Shown here: positions 23,789 through 33,400 of the stretch, in pieces
Numbering within the stretch: the stretch's first letter is position 1
How the letters are laid out: the number at the start of each line of letters is the position of its first letter
From: Euryarchaeota archaeon UBA24
GTDB taxonomy: Archaea; Halobacteriota; Halobacteria; Halobacteriales; Hikarchaeaceae
Assembly: GCA_002503845.1 (NCBI GenBank)
Contig: DASO01000016.1
Location: forward strand, 2,255-53,932
Length of the DNA stretch: 51,678 nt
Reading direction: 5' to 3'
Notes under the pieces: generated by a model
Told to the model about the DNA's origin: nothing
The model's input: the letters and a program-made list of their open reading frames with translations, nothing else
Database searches by the model: none
Translations under genes and position numbers: made by a program

Positions 23789-25507
23789 TCAAGGGTGTGA
23801 AAAATAAGCAGCATAGACTCCAGAACTAATATCTAACTTTGCAAATCCCACCCTTTCAAACTGAATTAAATCACCAGAATTGTAGTTACAAATGGTTGAT
23901 TCAACAATTCCGTTAAATTCTCCTTGAGAAGTTTTTAAACATAGTTGTTCATGGGTAGAGGGTAACCAGTGGATAATGGGCAATGACTGTGACTGGGCCG
24001 AGCTAAAATCGTTTTCAATAAACTCAAAGGAATCTCGAGTATACCTAACCGAACCAATTCCCTTTAGGTACAAAATGTCTTCAGCCCCGGGTATGTCAGA
24101 GCTGTCGATGAAAATAGAAGGCGTTATTGCAAGTTTTCTAAAGCCACGTTCGGTGTGATCGGGGTGCATGGGAATTTCTACAGTTTCGGGGAGATTCCGT
24201 CCGAATATTTGTTTCTCAGATGGATTTTTAATAAAGAACAAACGGTCTGCAACTTTATCGATGTGAGATCGATTTTTAGAATAGATCGTGGAAATGGATA
24301 ATGTAATGTTATTTGTAGAAGTCCCTAGTTCAATCATGGAGGATGTAATTGCATCCCCATGTATACCTCGTTTTTTGAAATTTCTTAAGATAGGTAATTG
24401 GAGGTCAGACCACCCTGTAAAACTTCCAGATTCAATGGAATTGGACATACTAGATGTGGATAATGGAACCGAATGATCATCAATATTAATTCGCCCCCAG
24501 TGGACAACTTCGGGGTAGTTCCAATTGAAATAATTATATAGATATTGTTGGCGCTTTGCAGAATCTTGTAAATCAATCCCCCGTATTATATGAGTAATTT
24601 CGAGTAAATGATCGTCTATCGCACTTTGGAAGTCTAACAACGGCCAGCATCTATGTGTTTGTGCCACTTCACGTGGGTGGGGAACGTCGACCATTCGAAA
24701 GGCAACCCAATCGCGGAGTGCGGGGTTTGAGTTAGATAGATCAGTTCTGACACGAAGGACTACTTCTCCTGCAGAAAAATTTCCATCTATCATGTCTTGG
24801 AATTCGTTGAGTGTTTGTTCAATAGAATTTTCTCGGTGAGGGCATGGGTGACCTGAATTCTTTAAATTAGAGAAATCCGAAGAGGGACATGTACAGGTAT
24901 AGGCCCCATTCAGATTAATTAATTGGAGGGCATGATCATAATAAAGATTCAATCTATCGCTTGCCATTATGACTTCATCGGGTTCGAACCCCAGGTACTG
25001 AATATCTTCCAGAATCCAATCATATGCTTCAAGAAGAGGGCGTTTAGTCGCAGGATCTGTATCGTCAAAACGACAAGCGAACCACCCATCATATAGAGAT
25101 TTGTAAGTCCCAATTACAGAAGGCATCCTAGCATGTCCAATGTGCCAGGGCCCATTGGGATTGGGGGCAACGCGCATTCTAATTTGATCATAGGAATTGG
25201 CATTTGGTAGATCGGGCAATTGGCGCTTGGGCACTTCTACGAATTCTTCTTCCAATTGTTCGACTAAATTGGGAGCTAGATTTGTTAGTTTTTGGAGTTG
25301 GGCTGAATTTTCAAGAGAATTCACCTGCTCAATAAGAGGACTGATCAGGGCAGGGATTTCATTTGCAAACTTTCGGAAGTCAGGATAGTCTGCCATGAGA
25401 ATTCCCATTACTGTTTTAACCTGAGAGGGACCTTGATATTTTAGTGCGTTATAGAGTGCATGTTTTTCTGCCTCAATTAATAAGATCTCTTTGAGTTCAG
25501 CGTCCAT
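23789..25507 (-). CDS. gltX: Glutamyl-tRNA synthetase, archaeal type
   Basis: A 572-residue class I synthetase charging tRNA-Glu (and in organisms with GatDE also tRNA-Gln). PNPNGPWHIGHARMP (about residues 113-127) contains the HIGH motif, FDDTDPATKRP follows, and the second motif is degenerate: LSTSSMSNSIESG replaces KMSKS, as in related archaeal enzymes. The C-terminal half is the all-beta anticodon-binding domain of archaeal/GlnRS-like GluRS. A Cys-rich CTCPSSDF...HPCPHRE stretch may hold zinc. It follows the prenyl synthase by ten bases. Confidence 0.94.
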   Translation of the reverse strand: MDAELKEILLIEAEKHALYNALKYQGPSQVKTVMGILMADYPDFRKFANEIPALISPLIEQVNSLENSAQLQKLTNLAPNLVEQLEEEFVEVPKRQLPDLPNANSYDQIRMRVAPNPNGPWHIGHARMPSVIGTYKSLYDGWFACRFDDTDPATKRPLLEAYDWILEDIQYLGFEPDEVIMASDRLNLYYDHALQLINLNGAYTCTCPSSDFSNLKNSGHPCPHRENSIEQTLNEFQDMIDGNFSAGEVVLRVRTDLSNSNPALRDWVAFRMVDVPHPREVAQTHRCWPLLDFQSAIDDHLLEITHIIRGIDLQDSAKRQQYLYNYFNWNYPEVVHWGRINIDDHSVPLSTSSMSNSIESGSFTGWSDLQLPILRNFKKRGIHGDAITSSMIELGTSTNNITLSISTIYSKNRSHIDKVADRLFFIKNPSEKQIFGRNLPETVEIPMHPDHTERGFRKLAITPSIFIDSSDIPGAEDILYLKGIGSVRYTRDSFEFIENDFSSAQSQSLPIIHWLPSTHEQLCLKTSQGEFNGIVESTICNYNSGDLIQFERVGFAKLDISSGVYAAYFSHP

Positions 25508-25517
25508 TCTTGGTGGG

Positions 25518-26558
25518 TTAATGGTCTCGTTGACAGAAAAAGTCGACTATGTCTGATAATAGTTCTCGAGAGGGGTTAGAAGGGAGAAGTTCCAGTTGTT
25601 GCTTGGCCTGAGTAGATAGGTCGTGGGAAAGTTCGTGTGCATATGAAATTGTTCCCGAGTCCTCAAGGGCTTCGACTAGAGAATCCATATCGGATTCAGA
25701 AGGGCACGAATTCTGATCGTTGTGGAATGAATTCAGATCAACACCGGAGTTGGTGGCGTGGATTGTAAGTATGGTTTGTTTTTGCTCAGATATATCACTT
25801 CCACGTTGCTTTCCAAGAACAGAACTAGGAGTAGTTAGATCGAGTAGGTCGTCATAAATTTGAAAGGCCTTTCCGGCGAGTAACCCAAAATTGTATAATG
25901 CATCTATGACCTCGGGAGGTTGTCCAAGAAGCTGAGCGGGTAAAGCTGCAGATTCTGCAAAAAGAACACCAGTTTTAAGTTCAATCATTCTGAGATATTC
26001 TTCAATAGATACCAGATCCATTTTTCCAAATTGAACATCTAGTGCTTGGCCCTCACAGATATCTGAGCAAACGGTTGCCAAACTTGTTAGTGCACGGGAT
26101 ACATTTGAAGAATGTTCTGCAGAGTTTCCTAGTGTTTCAAAGGCTTTTGAATAGAGAATGTCTCCCGCAAGTATTGCAGTATTGGTGTTAAATTTTTGAT
26201 GAACGGAGGGGACCCCACGTCTGAGATCGTCGTCATCCATTATGTCATCGTGAATGAGTGTAAAAATATGAATGAGTTCTAAGCTTGATGCTGCATCGAG
26301 CATATTTACAGAGGTTCCCGTAGAATCAATGAGCCCCTGGTAAGGGAATGGTGACAGGTCTTGATTATAGATTGTTTCTGCAGCTATGAGACAAACAACT
26401 GGGCGGAGTCGTTTTCCTCCCGCAATGAAAAGGTGATTTGATGCTTCAGAAAGTTGGTCGGGTCCAATGGTATCTATGTGGCTAGTCAAACATTGGTTAA
26501 CTATAGTTCTCCTACTAGAAAGAGCATCTAAAATCCGAGAAGAATCCTTTTCGTCCAT
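25518..26558 (-). CDS. idsA: Geranylgeranyl/farnesyl diphosphate synthase
   Basis: A 346-residue trans-prenyltransferase that builds the chains of archaeal ether lipids. The first Asp-rich motif is in LIHDDIMDDDDLRRG (about residues 104-118) and the second in QIYDDLLDLT (about residues 236-245), both preceded by typical helices; AGGKRLRPVVCLIAAE opens the fold. It lies four bases downstream of the RNase J stop and ten upstream of gltX, the standard haloarchaeal arrangement. Confidence 0.93.
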   Translation of the reverse strand: MDEKDSSRILDALSSRRTIVNQCLTSHIDTIGPDQLSEASNHLFIAGGKRLRPVVCLIAAETIYNQDLSPFPYQGLIDSTGTSVNMLDAASSLELIHIFTLIHDDIMDDDDLRRGVPSVHQKFNTNTAILAGDILYSKAFETLGNSAEHSSNVSRALTSLATVCSDICEGQALDVQFGKMDLVSIEEYLRMIELKTGVLFAESAALPAQLLGQPPEVIDALYNFGLLAGKAFQIYDDLLDLTTPSSVLGKQRGSDISEQKQTILTIHATNSGVDLNSFHNDQNSCPSESDMDSLVEALEDSGTISYAHELSHDLSTQAKQQLELLPSNPSRELLSDIVDFFCQRDH

Positions 26559-26562
26559 AAAT

Positions 26563-27903
26563 TTAGTTTGTCAATGAGACTCGGTTTCCGTTATAGGAAA
26601 TGTGAATATCTCGCCCTAGGACGTATCCCTGTTTTCGTGCTATGTTGACATACCCTGAAGCACCAGCAATCGTTTGATGAGCAGGAATTATGTGAGTTGG
26701 TTTAAGTGTAGTTAACATCTCGTACAAGCCTTCTTGTGAGCAATGTCCAGAAACGTGAACATCGTCGTAAATTCTAGCCCCCCTCATTCGGAGGAGTGTT
26801 TCTGCCTGGTAACGCTGGCCTTCATTAGTTGGTTCAGGAATAAGTCGTGCAGAGAAAATGACTTTGTCACCTTCACTTAATTCGTATGGAGTCTCTCCTT
26901 TTCCCATTCGAGTGAGCATTGCATTTGGTTCACCCTGGTGCCCCGTGACGATAGGAAGGTATTTTTCTTTTCCTTCTTTCATGATTCTAGAAAACGTTCT
27001 GTCCACTGATTTCCGGTGTCCATACATTCCTAGATCTCCGGGGAATTCAACAAAATTTAGTCGTTCTGCAGTTCCAGAGTATTTTTCCATGGAACGTCCG
27101 AGTAAAACAGGTTGTCTACCGATTTCTTGGGCAAATTCGACAATACTTGCTACCCTAGCTATATGGCTAGAGAACGTGGTTGCAACAATTCCACCTTTGT
27201 AATCTGCCATAGAGAACATCACATCTTTGAGATGTTGTTTTGCTACCGCCTCACTAGGAGTTCTACCTTTCACGTTTGCATTTGTGCAATCTTCAATATA
27301 ACACAAAACCCCTTCATTTCCTAGTTCTTTAAAACGTTTCATGTCAATAGGATCCCCTAGTGTGGGGGTGTGATCCATCCGTTTGTCAAGTCCGTAAATG
27401 ATTGCACCTTCAGGGGTATGAAGAACGGGATTGATTGCATCAATGATAGAATGAGTCACATTGACAAATTCTAGTTCTAAGGTGTCACTTAGAGGTATTC
27501 TTTCGCCCGCATTCATGGCTACCAAATCGTTGTTCACTTTGAATTTTTCTTCGGATTGTATCAGCTGCCTGACAAGTTCAAGTGTAAAGGGGGTTGCAAT
27601 AATGGGAGCATTATACCGGTGGGCGAGCTTAGTTATCGCCCCTATGTGGTCTAAATGTCCATGGGTAGGGACAATCGCTTTGACATCTCCGGGGAGATTC
27701 GACATTACACGATCATCGGGGATCGCACCCATGTCAATTAGATCTAGGCTGTGCATTCTTTCGGTTTCAATATCATCGTGAAGGAGAATCTTAGAAAGGT
27801 CCAGACCCATATCGAAGATAACGATATCAGAGCCTACACGAACGGCGGTCATTTGCCGTCCAACTTCTTCGAATCCACCTATTGTGGCAATTTCAATTTC
27901 CAT
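26563..27903 (-). CDS. rnj: Archaeal ribonuclease J
   Basis: A 446-residue beta-CASP metallo-beta-lactamase RNase, the archaeal 5'-3' exonuclease. The zinc motif is [12 protein letters not shown] (about residues 80-91), with VTHSIIDA and the beta-CASP motif GRSMEKY further on and [11 protein letters not shown] in the catalytic core. ATG at 27903 ([18 protein letters not shown]); an upstream start adds eight residues and would extend into the promoter. A TATA box 29 bases upstream predicts leaderless transcription separate from the ribosomal operon. Confidence 0.93.
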   Translation of the reverse strand: MEIEIATIGGFEEVGRQMTAVRVGSDIVIFDMGLDLSKILLHDDIETERMHSLDLIDMGAIPDDRVMSNLPGDVKAIVPTHGHLDHIGAITKLAHRYNAPIIATPFTLELVRQLIQSEEKFKVNNDLVAMNAGERIPLSDTLELEFVNVTHSIIDAINPVLHTPEGAIIYGLDKRMDHTPTLGDPIDMKRFKELGNEGVLCYIEDCTNANVKGRTPSEAVAKQHLKDVMFSMADYKGGIVATTFSSHIARVASIVEFAQEIGRQPVLLGRSMEKYSGTAERLNFVEFPGDLGMYGHRKSVDRTFSRIMKEGKEKYLPIVTGHQGEPNAMLTRMGKGETPYELSEGDKVIFSARLIPEPTNEGQRYQAETLLRMRGARIYDDVHVSGHCSQEGLYEMLTTLKPTHIIPAHQTIAGASGYVNIARKQGYVLGRDIHISYNGNRVSLTN

Positions 27904-27928
27904 AGTTAACCCTCCGAGTAGAACCACC

Positions 27929-27935
27929 TTTTAAA
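27929..27935 (-). promoter_or_regulatory. TATA box for RNase J
   Basis: TTTAAAA on the minus strand, centred 29 bases upstream of the RNase J ATG at 27903. The spacing implies a start at or next to the ATG, so a leaderless message reading rnj-idsA-gltX. Confidence 0.5.
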
Positions 27936-27956
27936 CTGCCTGTGATAAAGTTTGGC

Positions 27957-28064
27957 GTCAGACGCCTCACAATAGGACATGTTCGAAGGTAGTGTGACTA
28001 CCGGTTGGTACATGTTATGGTTCGCAGGGGTAAAAGTCAACTGAATTTGATCTGAGCGTCTGAC
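27957..28064 (-). ncRNA. Candidate structured RNA between ipk and rnj
   Basis: The 193-base gap holds a nested set of inverted repeats. Outer helix: GTCAGACGC (minus strand, 28064-28056) with GCGTCTGAC (27965-27957), nine pairs, extended by TCA/TGA past a one-base bulge. Middle: ACATGT (28015-28010) with ACATGT (27982-27977). Inner: GGTAG/CTACC (28002-27988) with a five-base loop. The 3' arm can instead form a local hairpin GGCGT-loop-ACGCC (27966-27954), giving two mutually exclusive folds. A direct repeat TCCGAGTAG (27913-27921, 28084-28092) flanks the whole. It is not a tRNA. It could be an independent RNA, a 3' UTR element of the ribosomal operon or a switch. Confidence 0.4.
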
Positions 28065-28096
28065 AAAGTGGACAATGGGGATTCCGAGTAGCTGTG

Positions 28097-28846
28097 TTAA
28101 TGCACCAAAGTTCCAGGGTTTGATCCTTTTAAGAAAGCTTCTAAATTAGGGAGATCAAAGATTGAAACTGGAGCATTTGCATTTGCTAATTCTTTGATTT
28201 TTCCGGCCATCCCTCCAGTGACATCGGTTGCAGAAGAATGTGTGATTGAACTATTTTCTTTTTGTTGGGAAGAAAGGCGAGGTATGACATTTCCGGAGGG
28301 GTCTAAAACGCCAGGTGTTGAGGTACAAAATCCAATGCGCTTGGTAGGGATTGAGTTGGATAGATTGGTTACTAGTTCATCCCCACTAACTATGGTTGCT
28401 CCTTTTTCTGCAGTGGTGACAATATCTCCATGAATCACAGGTACAAATCCAGATTCTAGAAGTGATAAAACGTGCTGAGAAGGAAAATGAAGTAGTGAAT
28501 CTGAATCTCTCCATGCAACGGATAATGGATGTATAGGGATTGCAGGTATGTCTAAGGAGTGAAACGCGTGGACTACGGCATCGCAAAGGCAGATCATAGA
28601 AGAATGTATGGTATCCACCTCGGCTACATCATGAGTCCCATTCTCAATGGTCACATTAAAATTGGAAGCGTGGAAATGGCCAAAACTCCCACCTCCATGG
28701 ACCACAATGAGATTTTTTGGACGGTGGTTGGAAATGATTGTTGCCGCGGTGTCAATATGGGTTTCGTTCAGCGTCTCTGGTTGGTCTTTTTTGGTGATTA
28801 CACTACCCCCAAGTTTTAATAAAGTGACCGGTTCAATCGAAGTCAT
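28097..28846 (-). CDS. ipk: Isopentenyl phosphate kinase
   Basis: A 249-residue amino-acid-kinase-fold enzyme that phosphorylates isopentenyl phosphate to the diphosphate in the archaeal alternative mevalonate pathway. KLGGSVITKKDQPETLN (residues 11-27), VVHGGGSFGHFHA (about 48-60, with the catalytic His) and HGDIVTTAEKGATIVSGDE are diagnostic. It overlaps mevalonate kinase by four bases. Confidence 0.93.
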   Translation of the reverse strand: MTSIEPVTLLKLGGSVITKKDQPETLNETHIDTAATIISNHRPKNLIVVHGGGSFGHFHASNFNVTIENGTHDVAEVDTIHSSMICLCDAVVHAFHSLDIPAIPIHPLSVAWRDSDSLLHFPSQHVLSLLESGFVPVIHGDIVTTAEKGATIVSGDELVTNLSNSIPTKRIGFCTSTPGVLDPSGNVIPRLSSQQKENSSITHSSATDVTGGMAGKIKELANANAPVSIFDLPNLEAFLKGSNPGTLVH

Positions 28847-29808
28847 TTTCGGATTAACCCCTTTTCAGAGATGTCCACTGAAAATGCAGATTTGCAGCTA
28901 TCGGTGGAAAGTAGAGATGGAATGGAAGACATATCAGGATCTAATGCAACAATGCATCCAGAACCTCCTGCCCCAGTGAGTTTTGCACCGAAAGCCCCTG
29001 AATTTCTTGCCGCCCACACCATCTCATCCAAAGAATTGGAAGAAACGCCTAGAGAGGATAGCAAACCGTGGTTAATATTCATTAAATCCCCTATAGTAGC
29101 CAGGTTCTGATTTTCTAGAGCAACCATTCCAAGTTTCGAAATACGGCCAATAGAAGTTATAATAGACTCTATAAACTCATAATTTTCTTTGTTAGTCCGC
29201 ACCATTGAGACTAATTCTTTTGTAGACCCGAAACCACCGTCGTACCCGATTGTAAGGGGTAATTGTGAAAAAGGTAATTTATTACATTTCTTTCCTTCTA
29301 CGCAAACAAACCCCCCCATCGTAGAGCAAAAGGTATCTGCCCGAGATGCGCGGCCTTGGACGGTTTGTTCTACTTCATGGGCGAGAGTGGCTATTTGTTC
29401 TAAAGGGTGGATTACGTCACAGGTTCTAGACACTGCATCCACAGTAGCAACAGAAACGGCTGCAGAAGATCCAAGCCCCGCCCCTAAGGGGATATCACTT
29501 TCAACAACTATTTCTAATCCATTAAAAGTAGTTTCAGAAAAATTCAAAGATAGGCCAATTGCTGTGAGAATATAGTGAAGATGAGGTTCCACTTTTGATA
29601 GATTCGATTTCAGAGAGGATTCAGAAAATTCTATGCTGAAATCGTTTGTACCTATTTGGGGAGCTTGAATGGAAATTAAATTATCATTTGATTTGGTACA
29701 AGAAACAGTTATCCTCCTATCTATTGCACATGGGACCGCGGGCTCGCCATAAACTACTGCGTGTTCTCCGAACAAATAGACCTTCCCTGGAGCAGATGAG
29801 GATGGCAT
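28843..29808 (-). CDS. mvk: Mevalonate kinase
   Basis: A 321-residue GHMP kinase converting mevalonate to 5-phosphomevalonate. APGKVYLFGEHAVVYGEPA (residues 6-24), IPLGAGLGSSAAVSVA (about 107-122) and KLTGAGGSGCIVAL are the three GHMP motifs. It follows rpsB by 44 bases and is coupled to ipk by an ATGA overlap, so both isoprenoid kinases are made together. Confidence 0.95.
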   Translation of the reverse strand: MPSSSAPGKVYLFGEHAVVYGEPAVPCAIDRRITVSCTKSNDNLISIQAPQIGTNDFSIEFSESSLKSNLSKVEPHLHYILTAIGLSLNFSETTFNGLEIVVESDIPLGAGLGSSAAVSVATVDAVSRTCDVIHPLEQIATLAHEVEQTVQGRASRADTFCSTMGGFVCVEGKKCNKLPFSQLPLTIGYDGGFGSTKELVSMVRTNKENYEFIESIITSIGRISKLGMVALENQNLATIGDLMNINHGLLSSLGVSSNSLDEMVWAARNSGAFGAKLTGAGGSGCIVALDPDMSSIPSLLSTDSCKSAFSVDISEKGLIRK

Positions 29809-29852
29809 TATATTACAAATTGTATGGAATGGATAAAAACATAGAGTTGACT

Positions 29853-30596
29853 CTATAACTCTAAATCGAAGTCGGATAATGATAAATCCGGAGTTACGCC
29901 GCGGTTGTCTAATGTTTCATTTGCAAGAAGCCAGTAAACAGTAGCGAGGGCCTTTCTGCCTTTGTTGTTAGTAGGAATAACTAGGTCTACGTGACTAGTT
30001 GCATTGTTTGAATCGCACATGGCGATGACAGGGATTCCAATAGCAATTGCCTCCCCGATTACTTGTGCATCTCCGATTGGATCGGTTACAACTGCGATGT
30101 CAGGTTCTATGAATCCGGGGTAAACCGGATTTGTAAGTGTTCCAGGTATAAATCGCCCGGTGGAAACCATAGCCCCAATAGATTCTGCAAAGGTTGTGGC
30201 GGGGTGATGGCCGTACTGCCGGGACGAGGAAACAATAACTCGTTCGGGGGGATAACGAGATAACAGGCGGGCTGCTTCTCTAATACGTTTATCAGTTTGG
30301 ACGAGATCTAGAATGTACAATCCATCTGCCCTGACACGGTGGATAAACCGAGACATGTCTTTCGTTTTTTGTTGAGTTCCAATATGCACTCCTGCAGAAA
30401 GATAATCTTCCACAGGTAAGAGAAGATCCACCCCCTCATCGTCGAAAGTGTCTTCATAGTCCACGACTCCTGGTGCAGAATCTATGTCCACGAAATGGGT
30501 AGTATCTTCAGGAACTTCCCCGTCGAGAGGAGTAGTTTCTTGTTTTTCGTTTGTCAATTCAGGAGTTTCTGTGTCAATAGTTTCCGTATCAGTCAT
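29853..30596 (-). CDS. rpsB: Ribosomal protein uS2
   Basis: A 247-residue small-subunit protein. The core begins [20 protein letters not shown] (about residues 62-81) and contains the conserved [15 protein letters not shown] and [12 protein letters not shown]. The first 60 residues are an acidic, Thr/Glu/Asp-rich extension ([18 protein letters not shown]), as in haloarchaeal uS2, although the rest of the proteome is not strongly acidic. Overlaps eno by four bases. Confidence 0.95.
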   Translation of the reverse strand: MTDTETIDTETPELTNEKQETTPLDGEVPEDTTHFVDIDSAPGVVDYEDTFDDEGVDLLLPVEDYLSAGVHIGTQQKTKDMSRFIHRVRADGLYILDLVQTDKRIREAARLLSRYPPERVIVSSSRQYGHHPATTFAESIGAMVSTGRFIPGTLTNPVYPGFIEPDIAVVTDPIGDAQVIGEAIAIGIPVIAMCDSNNATSHVDLVIPTNNKGRKALATVYWLLANETLDNRGVTPDLSLSDFDLEL

Positions 30597-31804
30597 AGTG
30601 TTTTTATCTCTTGTTCAATTCTTATCAATTCATTTAATTTTGTAGTCCTCTCGCCTCCAACGGCTCCGGTCTTAATGTAGGGAGCATGGGTTGCAAAGGC
30701 TATATGAGAAATTGTGGTATCTTCAGTTTCCCCACTTCGGTGGGAAACGACTGGAGTGATATTATTTTTCTTGGCGAGGTTAATAGCTTCCAAGGTTTCT
30801 GTCAAAGTCCCTATTTGATTGGGTTTAATCAAGATGGAATTTGCTGCTTTGAGGTCGATTCCTTTCTTTAATCGTGTGACATTTGTTGCGAATAAATCAT
30901 CTCCGCAGACTAGAGAGCTCTCCCCAATGGAATTTGTGAGTTTAGAAAACCCTTCAAAGTCATCTTGGTCGAGTGGATCTTCAATATATGCCAAGGAATA
31001 AATACGAGAGAGGTCCGAAACGTAGTCGATTTGTTCGTCTACAGATCTGGAAATGTCTCCGTAATCATAACAATCTTGAGTGGAGTCATAGAGTTCGGAT
31101 GCGGCCATGTCCACACCCATTTTAATTTCAAAGCCAACTTTGTTTGAAATATTAGAGATCGATTCGGACATGACGTCGAAAGCTACCTCATCAGAGATAG
31201 GTGCTGCCCACCCGCCTTCGTCTCCTTTGGCACGAATATACCCACGATCTGACAACAGCGTTCCAGTCAATTTGTGTACCTCTGTGTTCGCGAAAATCGC
31301 ATCGAAAACGCAGGGAGCACCTACAGGAACTGAAAGAAATTCTTGTATATATGTAGAGTCTGCCGCGTGGGCCCCACCACCGATTACATTTCCTAGAGGA
31401 ATGGGGAAGGAATCCTTTTTGGAAGGAGATCCTATGTGTTGATAGAGAGGAACATTCAAGGAATTAGCTGCAGCTTTGGCGTTGGCCAAAGAAATTGCAA
31501 CTGCACTATTTGCCCCAATGACTGAAAAATTTTCAGTCCCGTCTGCAGATCTAAGAGTGTTATCAACCAAAGTTTGGTTGGTAGAATCCACTTTTCCTTC
31601 TAGCATGTGCAAAGCATGTTTTTTTGCAGCAGAAATAGCATCTGAAGTAGGTAATTCAATTGCCTCGTATTCTCCAGTACTAGCTCCACTTGGGGCAATT
31701 GCCCTTCCAAATCCACCATTTTGTGTTTGGATGGATGCTTCCACAGTCAAGTTTCCCCTGGAATCGAAAACGCGGCCGAGGTGTATTGAATTGATTATTG
31801 ACAC
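30593..31804 (-). CDS. eno: Enolase
   Basis: A 403-residue glycolytic/gluconeogenic enzyme interconverting 2-phosphoglycerate and [16 protein letters not shown] opens the fold; [20 protein letters not shown] (catalytic Lys) and [14 protein letters not shown] mark the active site. I chose the GTG at 31804 because it sits one base after the rpoK stop and gives the usual [17 protein letters not shown] start; the ATG further upstream runs through rpoK. Its place within the ribosomal operon is a haloarchaeal and general archaeal trait. Confidence 0.95.
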   Translation of the reverse strand: MSIINSIHLGRVFDSRGNLTVEASIQTQNGGFGRAIAPSGASTGEYEAIELPTSDAISAAKKHALHMLEGKVDSTNQTLVDNTLRSADGTENFSVIGANSAVAISLANAKAAANSLNVPLYQHIGSPSKKDSFPIPLGNVIGGGAHAADSTYIQEFLSVPVGAPCVFDAIFANTEVHKLTGTLLSDRGYIRAKGDEGGWAAPISDEVAFDVMSESISNISNKVGFEIKMGVDMAASELYDSTQDCYDYGDISRSVDEQIDYVSDLSRIYSLAYIEDPLDQDDFEGFSKLTNSIGESSLVCGDDLFATNVTRLKKGIDLKAANSILIKPNQIGTLTETLEAINLAKKNNITPVVSHRSGETEDTTISHIAFATHAPYIKTGAVGGERTTKLNELIRIEQEIKTL

Positions 31805-31805
31805 T

Positions 31806-32006
31806 TTATTCGGGGGCCTCCTCTTTTGAGAGTATCCGTCTTTGAACTGAGAATGGTAGTACATCAGCATCATATTCTGCAGCTGCTACTATGATGGGCT
31901 GTGAGTGGTTGGTGTCTATGAGTAAAGGAGCACCGTGGGCTATTTGCAGTGCCCTTGCACCAATGATACGGGCTTTTTCGTGTCTATTGTGTTCTAAATT
32001 TTGCAT
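31806..32006 (-). CDS. rpoK: RNA polymerase subunit Rpo6 (RpoK)
   Basis: A 66-residue homologue of Rpb6/omega. [21 protein letters not shown] (from residue 7) is the signature that grips the polymerase clamp. The ATG at 32006 overlaps the rpoN stop by one base (TAATG), which fixes the start. Confidence 0.94.
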   Translation of the reverse strand: MQNLEHNRHEKARIIGARALQIAHGAPLLIDTNHSQPIIVAAAEYDADVLPFSVQRRILSKEEAPE

Positions 32007-32206
32007 TATTGGTAGGGTGACACAACGTCTATAAGATCGATGTGTGAAACGAACATTCTTCGGCAGCAATACCGGGTGATACCAAGGTCATCAAGTACAT
32101 CGGCAGGACTTTCTTCTCCGTCTTTTGTATTAGATCTTGAAACGTAGTCTTCCCAATGCTCTGAGATGACCTTTCCGCATGTGAAACAACGAACTGGAAT
32201 TATCAT
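32006..32206 (-). CDS. rpoN: RNA polymerase subunit Rpo10 (RpoN)
   Basis: A 66-residue zinc-bundle subunit homologous to Rpb10. [14 protein letters not shown] gives the C-x2-C pair, and YCCRRMF the atypical adjacent Cys pair. Length and motif order are standard. Confidence 0.96.
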   Translation of the reverse strand: MIIPVRCFTCGKVISEHWEDYVSRSNTKDGEESPADVLDDLGITRYCCRRMFVSHIDLIDVVSPYQ

Positions 32207-32214
32207 ATTTTAAG

Positions 32215-32619
32215 TCACCTGTAAGATTTTTGGAAGCGTGCCCTTGCACCGGGTCCACCCCACTTTTTAGATTCGCGTTGACGGACATCGTTAACTAGAA
32301 GCGTTCGATCAATAGCCATGTACAGATCCCGGAGTTCTATGTCTTCGGTGAACTCCACCAATGCCCTAGCGATGGCGGTTCGAACAGCATCTGCTTGTCC
32401 AGAGTATCCCCCACCATTAACTTTAACAGTTATGTCAATCTTGTCACGTAATTTGTCTTCTGCTATATCGAAGGGGTCTAACATTTTAAGGCGGGAGGAT
32501 TCGGGTTCTACTAATTCTATTGGAATTGAATTGACTCGAACCTTCCCAGTCCCTTTTTTAATTGATGCCCTTGCTATTGCTGTTTTCTTCTTACCACTTG
32601 TATTGATAGTTTTTACCAT
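32215..32619 (-). CDS. rpsI: Ribosomal protein uS9
   Basis: A 134-residue small-subunit protein whose basic C-terminal tail reaches the P site: [14 protein letters not shown] is intact. [20 protein letters not shown] opens it. It overlaps uL13 by seven bases. Confidence 0.96.
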   Translation of the reverse strand: MVKTINTSGKKKTAIARASIKKGTGKVRVNSIPIELVEPESSRLKMLDPFDIAEDKLRDKIDITVKVNGGGYSGQADAVRTAIARALVEFTEDIELRDLYMAIDRTLLVNDVRQRESKKWGGPGARARFQKSYR

Positions 32620-33050
32620 GTTATTTTCGCTCCTAATTTTTCGGATATGAGTCCAAGTTCGACGTATCGTATTTGAGAGGGATCCTCAAGAGAAGTATTG
32701 GCGAGAACCTCACCCTCAGTTTCAAATGGATTTCCCACATAGACACGAATACGTTCGAGTGCATCTCTCCCTTTCTTTCGTTTGTATGGCAACATGCCCC
32801 GAATCGCCCTTTTGATTATTCTGTCGGGGCGTTTGGGATAGTAAGGTCCTTGGTCGGAACCAATTTCCATTCGTTTTTGGAATCGGCTTAGAATATCTTG
32901 TTCAGATCCAGTGATCACTGCACGTTCTGCATTGATAATGGCCACTTTATTCCCTTCGAGCGAGAGTTGGGCTATTTGGCTAGAAACTCTACCGAGGACA
33001 CACCCACTCGCGTCGATTATGCGATCGGGTTGGAATTTTCGATGATTCAT
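32613..33050 (-). CDS. rplM: Ribosomal protein uL13
   Basis: A 145-residue large-subunit protein with [18 protein letters not shown] near the N-terminus and [20 protein letters not shown] in the RNA-binding middle. It overlaps eL18 by four bases (ATGA) and uS9 by seven, so all three are coupled. Confidence 0.96.
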   Translation of the reverse strand: MNHRKFQPDRIIDASGCVLGRVSSQIAQLSLEGNKVAIINAERAVITGSEQDILSRFQKRMEIGSDQGPYYPKRPDRIIKRAIRGMLPYKRKKGRDALERIRVYVGNPFETEGEVLANTSLEDPSQIRYVELGLISEKLGAKITW

Positions 33051-33400
33051 CGGAAAATCCTCACATTGGAACCATCTTTATTCCGCCCGAGAATTTGTTC
33101 TAGGCGCATTGGTTCACCATTGGCTTGTTTTATTTTCATTTCTGCACTCTTGGAAAAATCAACTGCAGCAATAGTAACACCTTTGTTAAGAATGCCACTC
33201 CCAAGGACTTTCCCAGGAACAACAATAGTCTCATTCTCCTTGGCATATCTTTCTATGTGTCCGAGATTTACTTCTGCGTAATTTCTTCGGGGGCCTTCTA
33301 ATTGATGGGCAATTTCACTCCACAATTCAGTGCCTGTTTCGCGAGAGACAGCTTTTAATTCACTTATAAGACTGTTAAGTCTTGGGTCCATTTTACTCAT
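33047..33400 (-). CDS. rpl18e: Ribosomal protein eL18
   Basis: A 117-residue large-subunit protein: DPRLNSLISELKAVSRETGT, then TIVVPGKVLGSGILNKGVT. The ATG at 33400 overlaps the rpoD stop as ATGA; the upstream Met at 33439 lies inside rpoD. From memory, a tRNA-Leu gene separates rpoD and eL18 in some haloarchaea; here there is no space for one. Confidence 0.94.
   Translation of the reverse strand: MSKMDPRLNSLISELKAVSRETGTELWSEIAHQLEGPRRNYAEVNLGHIERYAKENETIVVPGKVLGSGILNKGVTIAAVDFSKSAEMKIKQANGEPMRLEQILGRNKDGSNVRIFR

Noticed and set aside
24981..24990. GGTTCGAACC, a T-arm-like motif within gltX
   Set aside because: It encodes conserved residues (GFEPDE) and no acceptor or anticodon arm surrounds it. 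A similar motif in moaA near 37347 is rejected for the same reason.
28434..28586. Small minus-strand frame in a second frame inside ipk
   Set aside because: Alternative-frame shadow of isopentenyl phosphate kinase with no independent signals.
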